Shown piece by piece: positions 19,142-28,107 of a DNA stretch of 64,000 nt. The notes under the pieces were generated by a model. The model was not told the origin of the DNA. It saw only the letters and a list, made by a program, of their open reading frames with translations, and did not search any database. A program made the translations under genes and the position numbers. This DNA comes from Propionibacteriales bacterium (GTDB taxonomy: Bacteria > Actinomycetota > Actinomycetes > Propionibacteriales > Nocardioidaceae), in the NCBI GenBank assembly GCA_026392465.1, contig JAPLCA010000038.1:176809-240808 (forward strand), given 5' to 3'. Position 1 is the stretch's first letter. Each line of letters opens with the position of its first letter.

Positions 19142-20113
19142 GTGGCGTCGCCGTTCGGGAAGATCCTGCTCATCACCGGGAGCTCGGAGTACCTGTCCGA
19201 CCGCACGCGGGCGCGCGCCGTGGCCGCCATCAAGGCCGCCGACCCCGAGTGCGAGGTCGCCACGGCCACGTCCGGTGGGCTTGCGGCGGGCGAGATCGCC
19301 GGACTCACGAGTCCGTCGCTGTTCAGCTCCGCCAGCGCCCTCGTCCTGACCGAGCTGCAGGACCTGCCCGACGTCGCCCAGGGCGAGCTGCTCGCGTACG
19401 CCAAGGAGCCCAGCCCCGACGTCGCCGTCGTGCTCGTGCACGGGGGAGGGCAGAAGGGCAAGGGCCTGCTCGACAAGCTGCGCGCGCAGGCGGCGGTCCA
19501 CGAGGTCAAGAACGAGGCGCCCAAGTACGAGCGTGACCACGCCCGCTGGGTGGCGACGGAGCTGCGGGACCTCGGCACCCGCATCGACGAGGAGGCCGCG
19601 ACCCTCCTGGTCGCCGCCGTGGGCCAGGACCTGCGGGCCCTGGCCGGCGCCGCCGACCAGCTGGCCGCGACCCTCGACTCCGGCAGCGAGGTCACGGTCG
19701 AGGTCGTGCGCCGCTACTTCGGCGGTCGCGCCGACGTGCGCGGCTACGAGATCGCCGACGCCGCCATCGAGGGCCGGATCAACGTCGCGCTCGAGCAGGC
19801 GCGCTGGGCCGAGACCGCCAAGGTCGCGCCGGTGCTCATCACGAGCGCTCTGGCCGCGGGCCTGCGCCAGCTGGCACGTCTCGCCGACGCGCCCGCCCGC
19901 CTGGGCGAGGGCGAGCTCGCCCGCCACGTCGGTGCACCGCCGTTCAAGGTGCGCGTCCTGCGGCGCCAGCTGCAGGGGTGGGAGCCGGCAGGCCTGGCCC
20001 GCGCGCTCGACGCCGTCGCGCAGGCCGACATCGACGTCAAGGGCGGAGCGGCCGATCCGGCGTACGCCGTCGAGCGCATGGTGCTGCAGGTGGCGGCCGC
20101 ACGTCGGCGTTGA
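19142..20113 (+). CDS. holA: DNA polymerase III delta subunit
   Basis: 323 residues with the HolA order: an N-terminal AAA+-like domain lacking a functional P-loop (about 1-125), a lid domain (to about 205) and a C-terminal collar domain (from about 210). The segments LLITGSSEYLS, VLVLHGGGQKGK-like strand and the FGGRADVR loop near 195 fit the delta subunit of actinobacteria. Delta opens the beta clamp in the clamp loader. It converges on rpsT, as it commonly does in actinobacteria. Confidence 0.9.
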   Translation: MASPFGKILLITGSSEYLSDRTRARAVAAIKAADPECEVATATSGGLAAGEIAGLTSPSLFSSASALVLTELQDLPDVAQGELLAYAKEPSPDVAVVLVHGGGQKGKGLLDKLRAQAAVHEVKNEAPKYERDHARWVATELRDLGTRIDEEAATLLVAAVGQDLRALAGAADQLAATLDSGSEVTVEVVRRYFGGRADVRGYEIADAAIEGRINVALEQARWAETAKVAPVLITSALAAGLRQLARLADAPARLGEGELARHVGAPPFKVRVLRRQLQGWEPAGLARALDAVAQADIDVKGGAADPAYAVERMVLQVAAARRR

Positions 20114-20165
20114 GCGCGAGGACTCGCGGGGCGGTCCGGCCCGGTCGTCCGTGCCCGAGCACGAC

Positions 20166-20194
20166 GAAGGCCCCCGGCGGTGCCGGGGGCCTTC
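20166..20194. terminator. Bidirectional intrinsic terminator between holA and rpsT
   Basis: Perfect 13-bp stem (20166-20178 with 20182-20194) and a 3-base GGT loop between convergent genes. Short T/A-rich bases flank it (GAAGG on one side, CCTTC-ATT on the other), so it can serve both directions. Confidence 0.8.
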
Positions 20195-20215
20195 ATTGTC
20201 GCTGCGGGGCTGCGG

Positions 20216-20476
20216 TCAGAGCGACGCGGCCTTCTTGGCGATGGACGACTTGCGGTTCGCCGCCTGGTTCTTGTGGATGACGCCCTTGCTGGCGGCCTTG
20301 TCGAGCTTCTTGCCCGCCTCGGCGGCGTACGCCTTGGCCTGGTCGGTCTCACCGGCCTCGACGGCGGTGTGGAAGCGACGGACGGCCGTCTTCAGCGCGG
20401 AACGCACCGCCTTGTTGCGCTCGCGAGCGGCCTCGTTCTGACGGTTCCGCTTGATCTGCGACTTGATGTTCGCCAC
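20216..20476 (-). CDS. rpsT: 30S ribosomal protein S20
   Basis: 86 residues, the standard S20 length, basic and helical, beginning [14 protein letters not shown] after the initiator and ending in [12 protein letters not shown]20 binds 16S rRNA early in 30S assembly. The GTG ending at 20476 is chosen because it restores the family N-terminus; the frame runs open upstream but not as S20 sequence. An AGGTCAG before the start can serve as ribosome-binding site. Confidence 0.97.
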   Translation of the reverse strand: MANIKSQIKRNRQNEAARERNKAVRSALKTAVRRFHTAVEAGETDQAKAYAAEAGKKLDKAASKGVIHKNQAANRKSSIAKKAASL

Positions 20477-20607
20477 GTGGCTGACCTGTTCTCTCGTGCG
20501 TGAAGGAATGTGCTGCAAAGTGTGAGGGCGTGCGTGCGAGCACGCGACCACCCACAGTACCAGCGACGGTCCTGCGGACCCAAATCAGCCCCGCCGTCCA
20601 CCGTCCA

Positions 20608-20698
20608 CCCTCCACCTGTCCCGCGTTCTGTGGACGTCGTGACGGAAACGCCCGCAGAGACCGTCGTCAGCTCCACGAAACGCGGGACAGGGGGAGGG
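20608..20698. repeat. Palindromic repeat, TCCACGAAACGCGG family, copy 1
   Basis: Imperfect 27-base inverted arms (20608-20634 and 20672-20698; 24 of 27 positions complementary) flank a 37-base centre. The right half (about 20656-20687) is closely matched by 40420-40451, including an identical 14-mer TCCACGAAACGCGG. It fills much of the roughly 285-base gene-free gap between rpsT and the next gene. Confidence 0.75.
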
Positions 20699-20748
20699 TG
20701 GGAGGCGGGTGAGGGCACGCTCACCGGTGCGCGGGTGTCGACGCCGCC

Positions 20749-20754
20749 TACGAT
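20749..20754 (+). promoter_or_regulatory. -10 hexamer of a likely leaderless promoter (111-aa membrane protein)
   Basis: TACGAT, 7 bases before the ATG at 20762. Confidence 0.5.
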
Positions 20755-20761
20755 CCCAGGC

Positions 20762-21097
20762 ATGCAGACGCTCTACGACGTCCTGGTCTGGCTCCACGTC
20801 CTCAGCTGGGTCGTGGCCCTCGTCGGCTACGTGACCACCATCCGCCGGCCGCAGCTCAACCTCGCGATGGTCGTCGGCGTGACGGCGGCCTTCGTGCTCG
20901 GCGTCGTGCTCACCGGCGTCGCGCCCGCGGCGGACGTCGACCTGAACTACGCCAAGATCGGGCTCAAGCTCGCCATCGCCTTCGTCGCAGTGGGTCTCGC
21001 GCACGGCACGCGACGTCGCGCCACGCCGAACCCGTTCGCGCACGTCGTGGCCGGCCTGGTCGTGGTCAACGTCGCCATCGCCTACCTCTGGACGTGA
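20762..21097 (+). CDS. Small four-helix membrane protein of unknown function
   Basis: 111 residues with about four hydrophobic segments (roughly 5-25, 33-52, 61-82, 90-110) and few charged residues. I do not recognise a specific family. The ATG at 20762 is chosen because of the -10 hexamer 7 bases upstream; the open frame extends back to 20510 but that part lies in the palindromic repeat and is not protein-like. It precedes lepA by 67 bases on the same strand and may be independent of it. Confidence 0.7.
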   Translation: MQTLYDVLVWLHVLSWVVALVGYVTTIRRPQLNLAMVVGVTAAFVLGVVLTGVAPAADVDLNYAKIGLKLAIAFVAVGLAHGTRRRATPNPFAHVVAGLVVVNVAIAYLWT

Positions 21098-21164
21098 CCC
21101 CGGGCGGGCACGCCCCGGTGGGCGTGCTCACGGGCGTCGCCCCGGATGGGAGGATGGGGGCACC

Positions 21165-23033
21165 ATGACGAGCACCACGACGCCGGGCGCGGCGCCCCAG
21201 CCGGGTTCGACCGACCCGTCCCTCCTGCGCAACTTCTGCATCATCGCGCACATCGACCACGGCAAGTCGACCCTGGCCGACCGCATGCTGCAGCTCACCG
21301 GCGTCGTCGACGAACGTGCCGCGCGGGCGCAGTACCTCGACCGCATGGACATCGAGCGCGAGCGCGGCATCACGATCAAGAGCCAGGCCGTCCGCATGCC
21401 GTTCACCAAGAGCGCGGGCGACGACGCCGGGACGCACTACGTGCTGAACATGATCGACACGCCCGGCCACGTCGACTTCACCTACGAGGTGAGCCGTTCG
21501 TTGGAGGCGTGCGAGGGCGCCATCCTGCTCGTCGACGCCGCCCAGGGCATCGAGGCGCAGACGCTGGCCAACCTGTACCTGGCGATGGACGCCGACCTGC
21601 ACATCATCCCCGTGCTCAACAAGATCGACCTGCCCGGCGCGCAGCCGGAGAAGTACGCCGAGGAGATCGCCGGCATCATCGGCGGCGACCCCGACGACGT
21701 GCTGCGCGTCTCGGCCAAGACCGGCCAGGGCGTCGAGGCGCTGCTCAACCTCATCGTCGACGAGGTGCCCCCGCCGGAGGGCGACGCCGACGGCCCGCCC
21801 CGCGCGCTGATCTTCGACTCCGTCTACGACACGTACCGCGGTGTGATCACGTACGTCCGCGTCGTCGACGGTCGGCTCAGCCACCGCGACAAGATCAAGA
21901 TGATGTCGACCAACGCGGTGCACGAGATGCTCGAGGTCGGCGTGATCAGCCCCGAGCCGGTCAAGGCGGACCACCTCGGCGTCGGCGAGGTCGGCTACCT
22001 CATCACGGGCGTGAAGGAGGTGCGTCAGTCGCGGGTCGGTGACACCGTCACGTCGAACGCGCGCCCGGCCGACGAGCCGCTCGGCGGCTACGCGCACCCC
22101 AACCCCATGGTCTTCTCGGGCCTGTACCCGATCGACGGCGACGACTTCGCGACCCTGCGCGAGGCTCTGGAGAAGCTGCAGCTCAACGACGCCGCACTCG
22201 TGTACGAGCCGGAGTCGTCGGGCGCCCTGGGCTTCGGCTTCCGCATCGGGTTCCTCGGCCTGCTGCACCTGGAGATCGTGCGCGAGCGCCTCGAGCGCGA
22301 GTTCGACCTCGACCTCATCTCCACGGCGCCCAACGTCGTGTACCGGGTGGTCATGGAGGACGGTCGCGAGATCGTCGTGACGAACCCGAGCGAGTACCCC
22401 GCCGACGGCAAGATCGCCTCGGTGCACGAGCCGATCGTCTCGGCGACGATCCTGGCGCCGTCGGACTACATCGGCGTCATCATGGAGCTCTGCCAGGCCC
22501 GACGCGGCCAGCTGAACGGCATGGACTACCTGTCCGAGGACCGCGTCGAGATCCGCTACACGCTGCCCATGGGCGAGATCATGTTCGACTTCTTCGACGC
22601 GCTGAAGAGCCGCACGAAGGGCTACGCCTCGCTGAACTACGAGCTCGCCGGCGAGCAGCAGGCCGACCTCGTGAAGGTCGACATCATGCTGCAGGGCGAG
22701 GTGGTCGACGCGTTCAGCGCCATCGTCCACCGCGACTCCGCCTACGCCTACGGCGTGATGCTCGCGGGCAAGCTCAAGGAGCTCATCCCGCGCCAGCAGT
22801 TCGAGGTGCCGATCCAGGCCGCCATCGGCGCGCGCATCATCGCCCGCGAGAACATCCGCGCGATGCGCAAGGACGTGCTCGCGAAGTGCTACGGCGGCGA
22901 CATCAGCCGCAAGCGCAAGCTGCTGGAGAAGCAGAAGGAGGGCAAGAAGCGGATGAAGAACATCGGCCGCGTCGAGGTCCCCCAGGAGGCGTTCATCGCC
23001 GCCCTCTCCACAGGCGGCGAAAGCAAGCAGTGA
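21165..23033 (+). CDS. lepA: Elongation factor 4 (LepA)
   Basis: 622-residue translational GTPase that back-translocates or remodels stalled ribosomes. G1 motif AHIDHGKST at 28-36, G3 DTPGHVDF near 103 and G4 NKID near 157, followed by domains II, III and V and the LepA-specific C-terminal domain with the basic [16 protein letters not shown] tail. A GGAGGATGG stretch precedes the ATG. In many bacteria lepA is followed directly by hemW; here two unrelated genes and an acyl-CoA ligase gene separate them. Confidence 0.97.
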   Translation: MTSTTTPGAAPQPGSTDPSLLRNFCIIAHIDHGKSTLADRMLQLTGVVDERAARAQYLDRMDIERERGITIKSQAVRMPFTKSAGDDAGTHYVLNMIDTPGHVDFTYEVSRSLEACEGAILLVDAAQGIEAQTLANLYLAMDADLHIIPVLNKIDLPGAQPEKYAEEIAGIIGGDPDDVLRVSAKTGQGVEALLNLIVDEVPPPEGDADGPPRALIFDSVYDTYRGVITYVRVVDGRLSHRDKIKMMSTNAVHEMLEVGVISPEPVKADHLGVGEVGYLITGVKEVRQSRVGDTVTSNARPADEPLGGYAHPNPMVFSGLYPIDGDDFATLREALEKLQLNDAALVYEPESSGALGFGFRIGFLGLLHLEIVRERLEREFDLDLISTAPNVVYRVVMEDGREIVVTNPSEYPADGKIASVHEPIVSATILAPSDYIGVIMELCQARRGQLNGMDYLSEDRVEIRYTLPMGEIMFDFFDALKSRTKGYASLNYELAGEQQADLVKVDIMLQGEVVDAFSAIVHRDSAYAYGVMLAGKLKELIPRQQFEVPIQAAIGARIIARENIRAMRKDVLAKCYGGDISRKRKLLEKQKEGKKRMKNIGRVEVPQEAFIAALSTGGESKQ

Positions 23034-23058
23034 CAGCCTCGTCGAGGCGATCTAGATT
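23030..23058 (+). promoter_or_regulatory. Promoter of the ATPase/DUF4276 pair
   Basis: GTGACA (23030-23035, overlapping the lepA stop) and TAGATT (23053-23058) are separated by 17 bases, and TAGATT lies 6 bases before the GTG at 23065. This is the best-spaced -35/-10 pair seen among the leaderless-type starts in the window. Confidence 0.6.
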
Positions 23059-23064
23059 GACACC

Positions 23065-24267
23065 GTGAGTAGAACGCTCGAAGCGCCGGACATGACCGAC
23101 GACGGCATGTTCGACGACGAGCGCCCAGTCTTCAACCGCCTGCGGCTCACAAACTTCCTGAGCTACAGGGACGCCGTTCTTGAGCTGGATGACTTCGTCG
23201 CGCTTGTGGGTCCCAACGCGAGCGGGAAGTCAAACGCCGTTGCTGCGATCAAGCTGCTTTGCGACATCCCCACTCACGGTCTGCCGACGGCGATCAATCG
23301 ACGTGGAGGCTTTGATCAGCTGCGGCATCGGAGCCAGGGGCATCCATATGATCCGGCGGTTCGGATCGAGTTCACAATCGGTGATACGTCGCTGCAGAGC
23401 TTCTACGAGTTGAAGCTGAGGGCGGTGGAAGGCAAGCGGTATGCCGTCAAGTCCGAGTCGGGAGCGGTGTTGACTGCTTCACAGTCCTTCCGCTTTGAGC
23501 ATGAAGGCGGCGTCGTCCGAACAAGTGAAGTTTTTTCGCCGAACCAGCCAGCACTAGAACAGACTTTGCGAGTCCCTCAGGGACAAAGCGCGCTGAACGG
23601 TGTCGCTTCGTTCGCTGCGATCAGGATCAATCAGCTGCTGGGTGGCATCCAGACGGTTGAGATCAATACCGCGAAAGTAAGCGAACTCCAGGATCCTTCT
23701 TCAACCGACACCTTCGAACCTGATGGTTCGAACACTGCCAGTGTTTTCGAGGCGCTCTCGGCGGAGCGGCGCGAGGAGCTCTTCGATGAGCTGAGAGCAA
23801 TAGTGCCGGGAATGGACCGTGTGGAGGTTCGCCGGTTCGCCGACAAGGTCACGCTTGCGTTCTACCAGTCCGTGGGTACGAGGACACGGCGAGAGTTCTT
23901 CGCGAAGCAAATGTCGGACGGGACACTTCGAGCTTTCGCTGTCGTGGTGGCGCTGTTGCAACCGCGAAAGCCAGCTCTCGTGGTCATTGAAGAACCAGAA
24001 ATCGCCATCCACATCGGAGCACTTCGCACTCTTGTGGACATCCTCAATCAGCACGCTGAGGAGACCCAAATTCTAATCACAACGCACAGTGCGGACATCG
24101 TGGATTCTCTCGACATTGACTCTCTGCGGGTCGTGTGGACCGAGAAGGGCTCTTCATCAATCTCCGCGGTGGCGGACCATACGATCCAAACTGTTCGTGA
24201 CGGTCTTATCAGCTCTGGAGACCTCCTACGCGCGAACGCCCTTGACCCTGCCCTGCGGCTGTTCTAG
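23065..24267 (+). CDS. OLD/RecF-like AAA (ABC-type) ATPase, probable defence gene
   Basis: 400 residues of an AAA_21/OLD-type ATPase related to RecF and SMC heads. Walker A GPNASGKS at 49-56 follows the typical RLTNFLSYRDA strand; an ABC signature-like MSDGTLRAF at 283-291; Walker B LVVIEEPEIAIH at 305-316 with the catalytic Glu; and the switch TTHSADIVD at 339-347. The TOPRIM domain of full OLD proteins is absent, but the next gene supplies a TOPRIM-like protein. Base composition is clearly lower in GC (30/60 in bases 23521-23580, 33/60 in 24001-24060) than neighbours, a sign of recent transfer. Anti-phage function is inference from family and context. Confidence 0.85.
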   Translation: MSRTLEAPDMTDDGMFDDERPVFNRLRLTNFLSYRDAVLELDDFVALVGPNASGKSNAVAAIKLLCDIPTHGLPTAINRRGGFDQLRHRSQGHPYDPAVRIEFTIGDTSLQSFYELKLRAVEGKRYAVKSESGAVLTASQSFRFEHEGGVVRTSEVFSPNQPALEQTLRVPQGQSALNGVASFAAIRINQLLGGIQTVEINTAKVSELQDPSSTDTFEPDGSNTASVFEALSAERREELFDELRAIVPGMDRVEVRRFADKVTLAFYQSVGTRTRREFFAKQMSDGTLRAFAVVVALLQPRKPALVVIEEPEIAIHIGALRTLVDILNQHAEETQILITTHSADIVDSLDIDSLRVVWTEKGSSSISAVADHTIQTVRDGLISSGDLLRANALDPALRLF

Positions 24268-24827
24268 TGGCATCTCACATCGGTCTTGTTGTGGAGGGCC
24301 GTGGCGACGCGGAAGCGCTGCCCGTTCTGCTCGATCTAATTCAGAAATCCGAAGGGTTTGCCCTGGGTAACCTGGGTCGACCGGTCGTCTGTAACGGAGT
24401 GAAGAATGCGCTTCGGCCCGGAGGGATCGAAGGATTCGTGGGTGCGGCCGCGGCCCGTCCTGGTTGTGCTGGACTCCTTGTCGTTCTCGACTCTGATGAG
24501 AGGCCGACTTGCCGCATGGGGCCGGACCTCAAAGCACGAGCCGAGTCCGTCACTGCTCTACCGATTGTCGTCGCACTCGCAGAAAACTGTTTCGAGAGTT
24601 GGCTCGTCGCGTCCGCAGCGTCGCTGAAGCTGCCGGGTCTCACTGCGTCCAATGGCAAATCGAATCCGGTGGCGGCAATCCAGCTGCGGTTGGCGGACCG
24701 GAAGTACTCGAAGCCAGTCTGGCAACCGCGACTCGCTGCGCGGGTGGATGTTGACGTCGCAAAGCGAGGCAGCTCAAGTTTCGGGCGTTTAGTCGAGCGA
24801 TTGCACGGCTTGTCCGGCCTCGCTTGA
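24267..24827 (+). CDS. DUF4276 (TOPRIM-like) protein, partner of the ATPase
   Basis: 186 residues matching DUF4276: an N-terminal GLVVEGRGDAEAL with acidic E10 and D14, the DxD-like VVLDSDE at 73-78, an ENCFESWLVA segment near 106-115, and a C-terminal RKYSKP...SSSFGRLVERL region. The acidic residues match the TOPRIM metal site of OLD nucleases and topoisomerases, so a nuclease role is plausible but unproven. Its GTG shares one base with the ATPase stop (TAGTG), so translation is coupled. Same AT-richer composition as the ATPase gene. The split ATPase plus TOPRIM layout resembles PARIS (AriA/AriB), but AriB is DUF4435, not DUF4276. Confidence 0.8.
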   Translation: MASHIGLVVEGRGDAEALPVLLDLIQKSEGFALGNLGRPVVCNGVKNALRPGGIEGFVGAAAARPGCAGLLVVLDSDERPTCRMGPDLKARAESVTALPIVVALAENCFESWLVASAASLKLPGLTASNGKSNPVAAIQLRLADRKYSKPVWQPRLAARVDVDVAKRGSSSFGRLVERLHGLSGLA

Positions 24828-24994
24828 CCTTGTGAGCGCTTTTTGACCGTTCAAGATGGCGAGGGTAAGGAACCGGCGCTGACCTGGATCGATGCCCCAC
24901 GCAACCGTCCAGGAGGGGGTCCGGGGGTGACCGGCGGGTAGGTTAGGGTGAGCGGCACCACATTCCCCTGGAACGTCGTGTGAGGACGGACACC

Positions 24995-26830
24995 ATGCCG
25001 CTGACCGTTACCCCCGAACAGCTCAAGATCGTCGAGGACCGCGCGCCGAACGTCGCCGCGATGTTCTACGACCGCGTCGCCGCGACGCCGAACCGCGAGG
25101 GCTACCGCTACCCCGACGAGAACGAGGTCTGGCACTCGCTCACGTGGGCCCAGACCGGGGAGCAGGTCGACCGGATCGCGGCCGGCCTGATCGCGCTGGG
25201 CGTCGAGCCCGAGCAGCGCGTCGCCATCGTCTCGGGCACCCGCTACGAGTGGATCTTCGCCGACCTGGCCGTCAACGCCGCCGGCGCGGCGACCACCACG
25301 GTCTACCCGACGACCACGGTCGACGACGAGAAGTACATCCTGTCCGACTCCACGAGCCGGGTGGTCTTCGCCGAGGACGACGAGCAGGTCAAGAAGCTGC
25401 TCGAGATCCGCTCCGAGCTGCCCGACGTCGTCAAGGTCGTCACGTTCGCCAGCACCCTCACCGACGGCGACTGGGTCATCTCCCTGGCCGACCTCGAGCA
25501 GCTCGGCACCGAGCACCTGGCGTCGAACCCCACCGCCGTGAAGGACCGCGTCGCGGCCATCAAGCCCGACGACCTCGCGACCCTCATCTACACCTCCGGC
25601 ACCACCGGCCGTCCGAAGGGCGTCCGCCTGAGCCACGACGGGTGGACCTACGAGGGCGCGGCTGTCGCGGCCGGCGGGTTCCTCACGCCCGACGACCTGG
25701 AGTTCCGCTGGCTGCCGATGGCGCACTCCTTCGGCAAGGTGCTGCTCACGACGCAGCTGCAGATCGGCTTCGCCGCCGCCATCGACGGTCGCGTGCCGAA
25801 GATCGTCGAGAACCTCGCGATCGTCAAGCCTACCTTCATGGGTGCCGCGCCGCGCATCTTCGAGAAGGCGTACGGCCGCATCATCGGGATGACCGAGGAG
25901 GAGGGCGGCGCCAAGCTCAAGATCTTCCGCTGGGCCGAGCAGGTCGGGCTGGAGTACTCGCGCGCGGTCCGCGCGGGCAAGCCGGTCTCGCCCGCGCTGA
26001 AGGCCAAGCACAAGGTGGCCGACAAGCTCGTCTTCTCCAAGGTGCGGGCCCGCTTCGGCGGCCGCGTGCGGTTCTTCATCTCCGGTGCGGCGGCGCTGTC
26101 GTCCGACATCGCCGAGTGGTTCCACGCCGCCGGCGTCCTGATCCTCGAGGGCTACGGCCTCACCGAGACCTCCGCCGGGTCGTTCGTCAACCACCCCGAC
26201 GCGTTCAAGATCGGGTCCGTCGGACTGCCGATGCCCGGCACGGACGTCAAGATCGCCGACGACCGCGAGATCCTCATCAAGGGTCCGGGCGTCATGCAGG
26301 GCTACCACAACCTCGAGTCAGAGAGCGCCGCGACGGTCACCGACGACGGCTGGCTGCACACCGGCGACGAGGGCCGTGTCGACGAGGACGGCTTCCTCTT
26401 CATCACCGGCCGCAAGAAGGAGCTCTTCAAGACCTCCGGCGGCAAGTACGTGGCGCCGCCGCACATCGAGGGCATGTTCAAGGGCATCAGCTCGATGACG
26501 TCGCAGATCATCGTGCACGGCAACGAGCGGAACTTCTGCTCCGCGCTCATCACGCTCGACCCCGACGCGGTCGCCGAGTGGGCCGAGAGCCACGGCATGC
26601 AGGGCAAGTCGTACGCCGAGGTCGTGAAGTCGCCGCAGATCCACGCGATCGTCTCCGAGCAGGTCGAGGAGCTCAACCAGCGCCTCAACCGCTGGGAGAC
26701 CATCAAGAAGTGGGAGATCCTCGACCACGACCTGTCGGTCGAGTCCGGCGAGCTGACGCCGAGCATGAAGGTCAAGCGCGCGGTCGTGGAGGCCAACCAC
26801 AAGGACCTGCTGGACTCCTTCTACGCTTGA
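24995..26830 (+). CDS. Long-chain fatty acid--CoA ligase (AMP-binding)
   Basis: 611 residues of the FAA1/FadD15-type acyl-activating family, which makes acyl-CoA from fatty acid, ATP and CoA through an acyl-adenylate. The AMP-binding signature YTSGTTGRPKGV is at 199-210; later motifs YGLTETSAG (about 389) and the hinge TGRKKELFKTSGGKY (about 475) are intact, and the C-terminal catalytic Lys region is present. ATG at 24995 chosen over the GTG at 24980 because GAGGACGGA precedes it at proper distance. TAGGTT at 24939-24944 is a plausible -10, giving a 5' leader of about 45 bases. Confidence 0.92.
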   Translation: MPLTVTPEQLKIVEDRAPNVAAMFYDRVAATPNREGYRYPDENEVWHSLTWAQTGEQVDRIAAGLIALGVEPEQRVAIVSGTRYEWIFADLAVNAAGAATTTVYPTTTVDDEKYILSDSTSRVVFAEDDEQVKKLLEIRSELPDVVKVVTFASTLTDGDWVISLADLEQLGTEHLASNPTAVKDRVAAIKPDDLATLIYTSGTTGRPKGVRLSHDGWTYEGAAVAAGGFLTPDDLEFRWLPMAHSFGKVLLTTQLQIGFAAAIDGRVPKIVENLAIVKPTFMGAAPRIFEKAYGRIIGMTEEEGGAKLKIFRWAEQVGLEYSRAVRAGKPVSPALKAKHKVADKLVFSKVRARFGGRVRFFISGAAALSSDIAEWFHAAGVLILEGYGLTETSAGSFVNHPDAFKIGSVGLPMPGTDVKIADDREILIKGPGVMQGYHNLESESAATVTDDGWLHTGDEGRVDEDGFLFITGRKKELFKTSGGKYVAPPHIEGMFKGISSMTSQIIVHGNERNFCSALITLDPDAVAEWAESHGMQGKSYAEVVKSPQIHAIVSEQVEELNQRLNRWETIKKWEILDHDLSVESGELTPSMKVKRAVVEANHKDLLDSFYA

Positions 26831-26833
26831 GCA

Positions 26834-27994
26834 GTGCAGTCGTACGTCGAGGGGCCGGTCACCGAGCGTGACCGGCCCCTCGGCATGTACGTGCACGTGC
26901 CGTTCTGCTCCGTGCGGTGCGGCTACTGCGACTTCAACACGTACACGGCCGACGAGCTCGGCGAGGGTGCCACCCGCGCCACCTACGCCTCCTCGGCGCT
27001 CGCCGAGGTGCGCCGCGCGGCGGACGTGCTCGGACGTCGCCCCGTCGAGACCGTGTTCTTCGGTGGTGGCACGCCCACGCAGCTCCCGGCGGACGACCTG
27101 GTCCGGGTGCTCCGTGCGCTCGACGAGCACCTCGGCCTGGCCCCCGGCGCCGAGGTGACCACGGAGGCCAACCCCGACAGCGTCACGCCCGCGTCGCTGG
27201 CCCGGCTGCGCGAGGGCGGGTTCACCCGGATCTCGTTCGGCATGCAGTCGGCGGTCCCGCACGTGCTGGCCACGCTCGACCGCACCCACGACCCCGCGCG
27301 CGTGCCGCAGGCGGTCCGCTGGGCTCGGGAGGCCGGCTTCGAGCAGGTGAGCGTCGACCTGATCTACGGCACGCCGGGGGAGTCCGTCGACGACTGGCGC
27401 ACCACGTTGGACGCCACAGTCGCGCTCGAGCCCGACCACGTGTCCGCGTACGCCCTCATCGTCGAGGACGGGACGGCCTTCGCCCGCAAGGTCCGCCGCG
27501 GCGAGGTGGTCATGCCCGACGACGACGAGACGGCCGACAAGTACCTGCTCGCCGACGCGGTTCTGTCCGACGCCGGTCTCGGGTGGTACGAGCTGTCGAA
27601 CTGGGCCCGTGACGACGCCGCCCGCTGCCGCCACAACCTGCTGTACTGGCACGGCGCCGACTGGTGGGGCGTGGGCCCTGGGGCGCACTCGCACCTGGCG
27701 GGCCGGCGTTGGTGGAACGTCAAGCACCCGGCCGCGTACGCGCAGCGTCTGGAGCGCGGCGAGACGGTCGAGGCGGGCAGCGAGGTCGTCGACGCGGCTG
27801 GTCGTCGGCTCGAGCAGGTGATGCTCGAGCTGCGCCTGCGCGAGGGTCTGCCCCTCGACGCGCTCGACCCCGCGGGACGCGCCGAGGTGCCCGACCTGCG
27901 CGACCGCGGCCTGGTCGGCGGTGACGAGCGTCTGGTCCTCACGCTCGAGGGCCGGCTGCTCGCCGACGCCGTCGTGCGACAGCTCACCTCATAA
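26834..27994 (+). CDS. hemW: Heme chaperone HemW (radical SAM)
   Basis: 386-residue radical SAM protein with the cluster motif CSVRCGYC (C25, C29, C32) in the context MYVHVPFC, and the GGGTPTQ segment near 78 that helps bind SAM. HemW binds heme and hands it to acceptor proteins; it was long annotated as coproporphyrinogen III oxidase but lacks that enzyme's extra features. GTG at 26834 sits 3 bases after the acyl-CoA ligase stop. A strong hairpin (26849-26881) lies inside the first codons; starting at the later ATG 26885 would remove residues such as DRPLG that HemW proteins usually have just before the YVHVPFC strand. Confidence 0.92.
   Translation: MQSYVEGPVTERDRPLGMYVHVPFCSVRCGYCDFNTYTADELGEGATRATYASSALAEVRRAADVLGRRPVETVFFGGGTPTQLPADDLVRVLRALDEHLGLAPGAEVTTEANPDSVTPASLARLREGGFTRISFGMQSAVPHVLATLDRTHDPARVPQAVRWAREAGFEQVSVDLIYGTPGESVDDWRTTLDATVALEPDHVSAYALIVEDGTAFARKVRRGEVVMPDDDETADKYLLADAVLSDAGLGWYELSNWARDDAARCRHNLLYWHGADWWGVGPGAHSHLAGRRWWNVKHPAAYAQRLERGETVEAGSEVVDAAGRRLEQVMLELRLREGLPLDALDPAGRAEVPDLRDRGLVGGDERLVLTLEGRLLADAVVRQLTS
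26849..26881 (+). terminator. Terminator-like hairpin overlapping the start of hemW
   Basis: Perfect 14-bp GC-rich stem (26849-26862 with 26868-26881) and a 5-base loop, 18 bases after the upstream stop codon. No T-tract follows. It could end fadD transcripts or hide the hemW start; it is also translated as hemW codons 6-16. Confidence 0.55.
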
Positions 27995-28107
27995 CGGAGG
28001 TTTCTCTCACTTTTAGGGACTTTGGTCATTCGCGAGGCAGGACCTTCGTCGAGGACTTACGGTTCCCCTGGGAGAACAAGCAATCTCGGGGAGTTGGTGA
28101 GGGAGCA

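Noticed and set aside
27995..28107. c-di-AMP (ydaO) riboswitch before the CHAP gene
   Set aside because: Such switches do precede wall hydrolases in actinobacteria, but the 113-base leader is short and I could not place the conserved core; only a bulged stem is visible.
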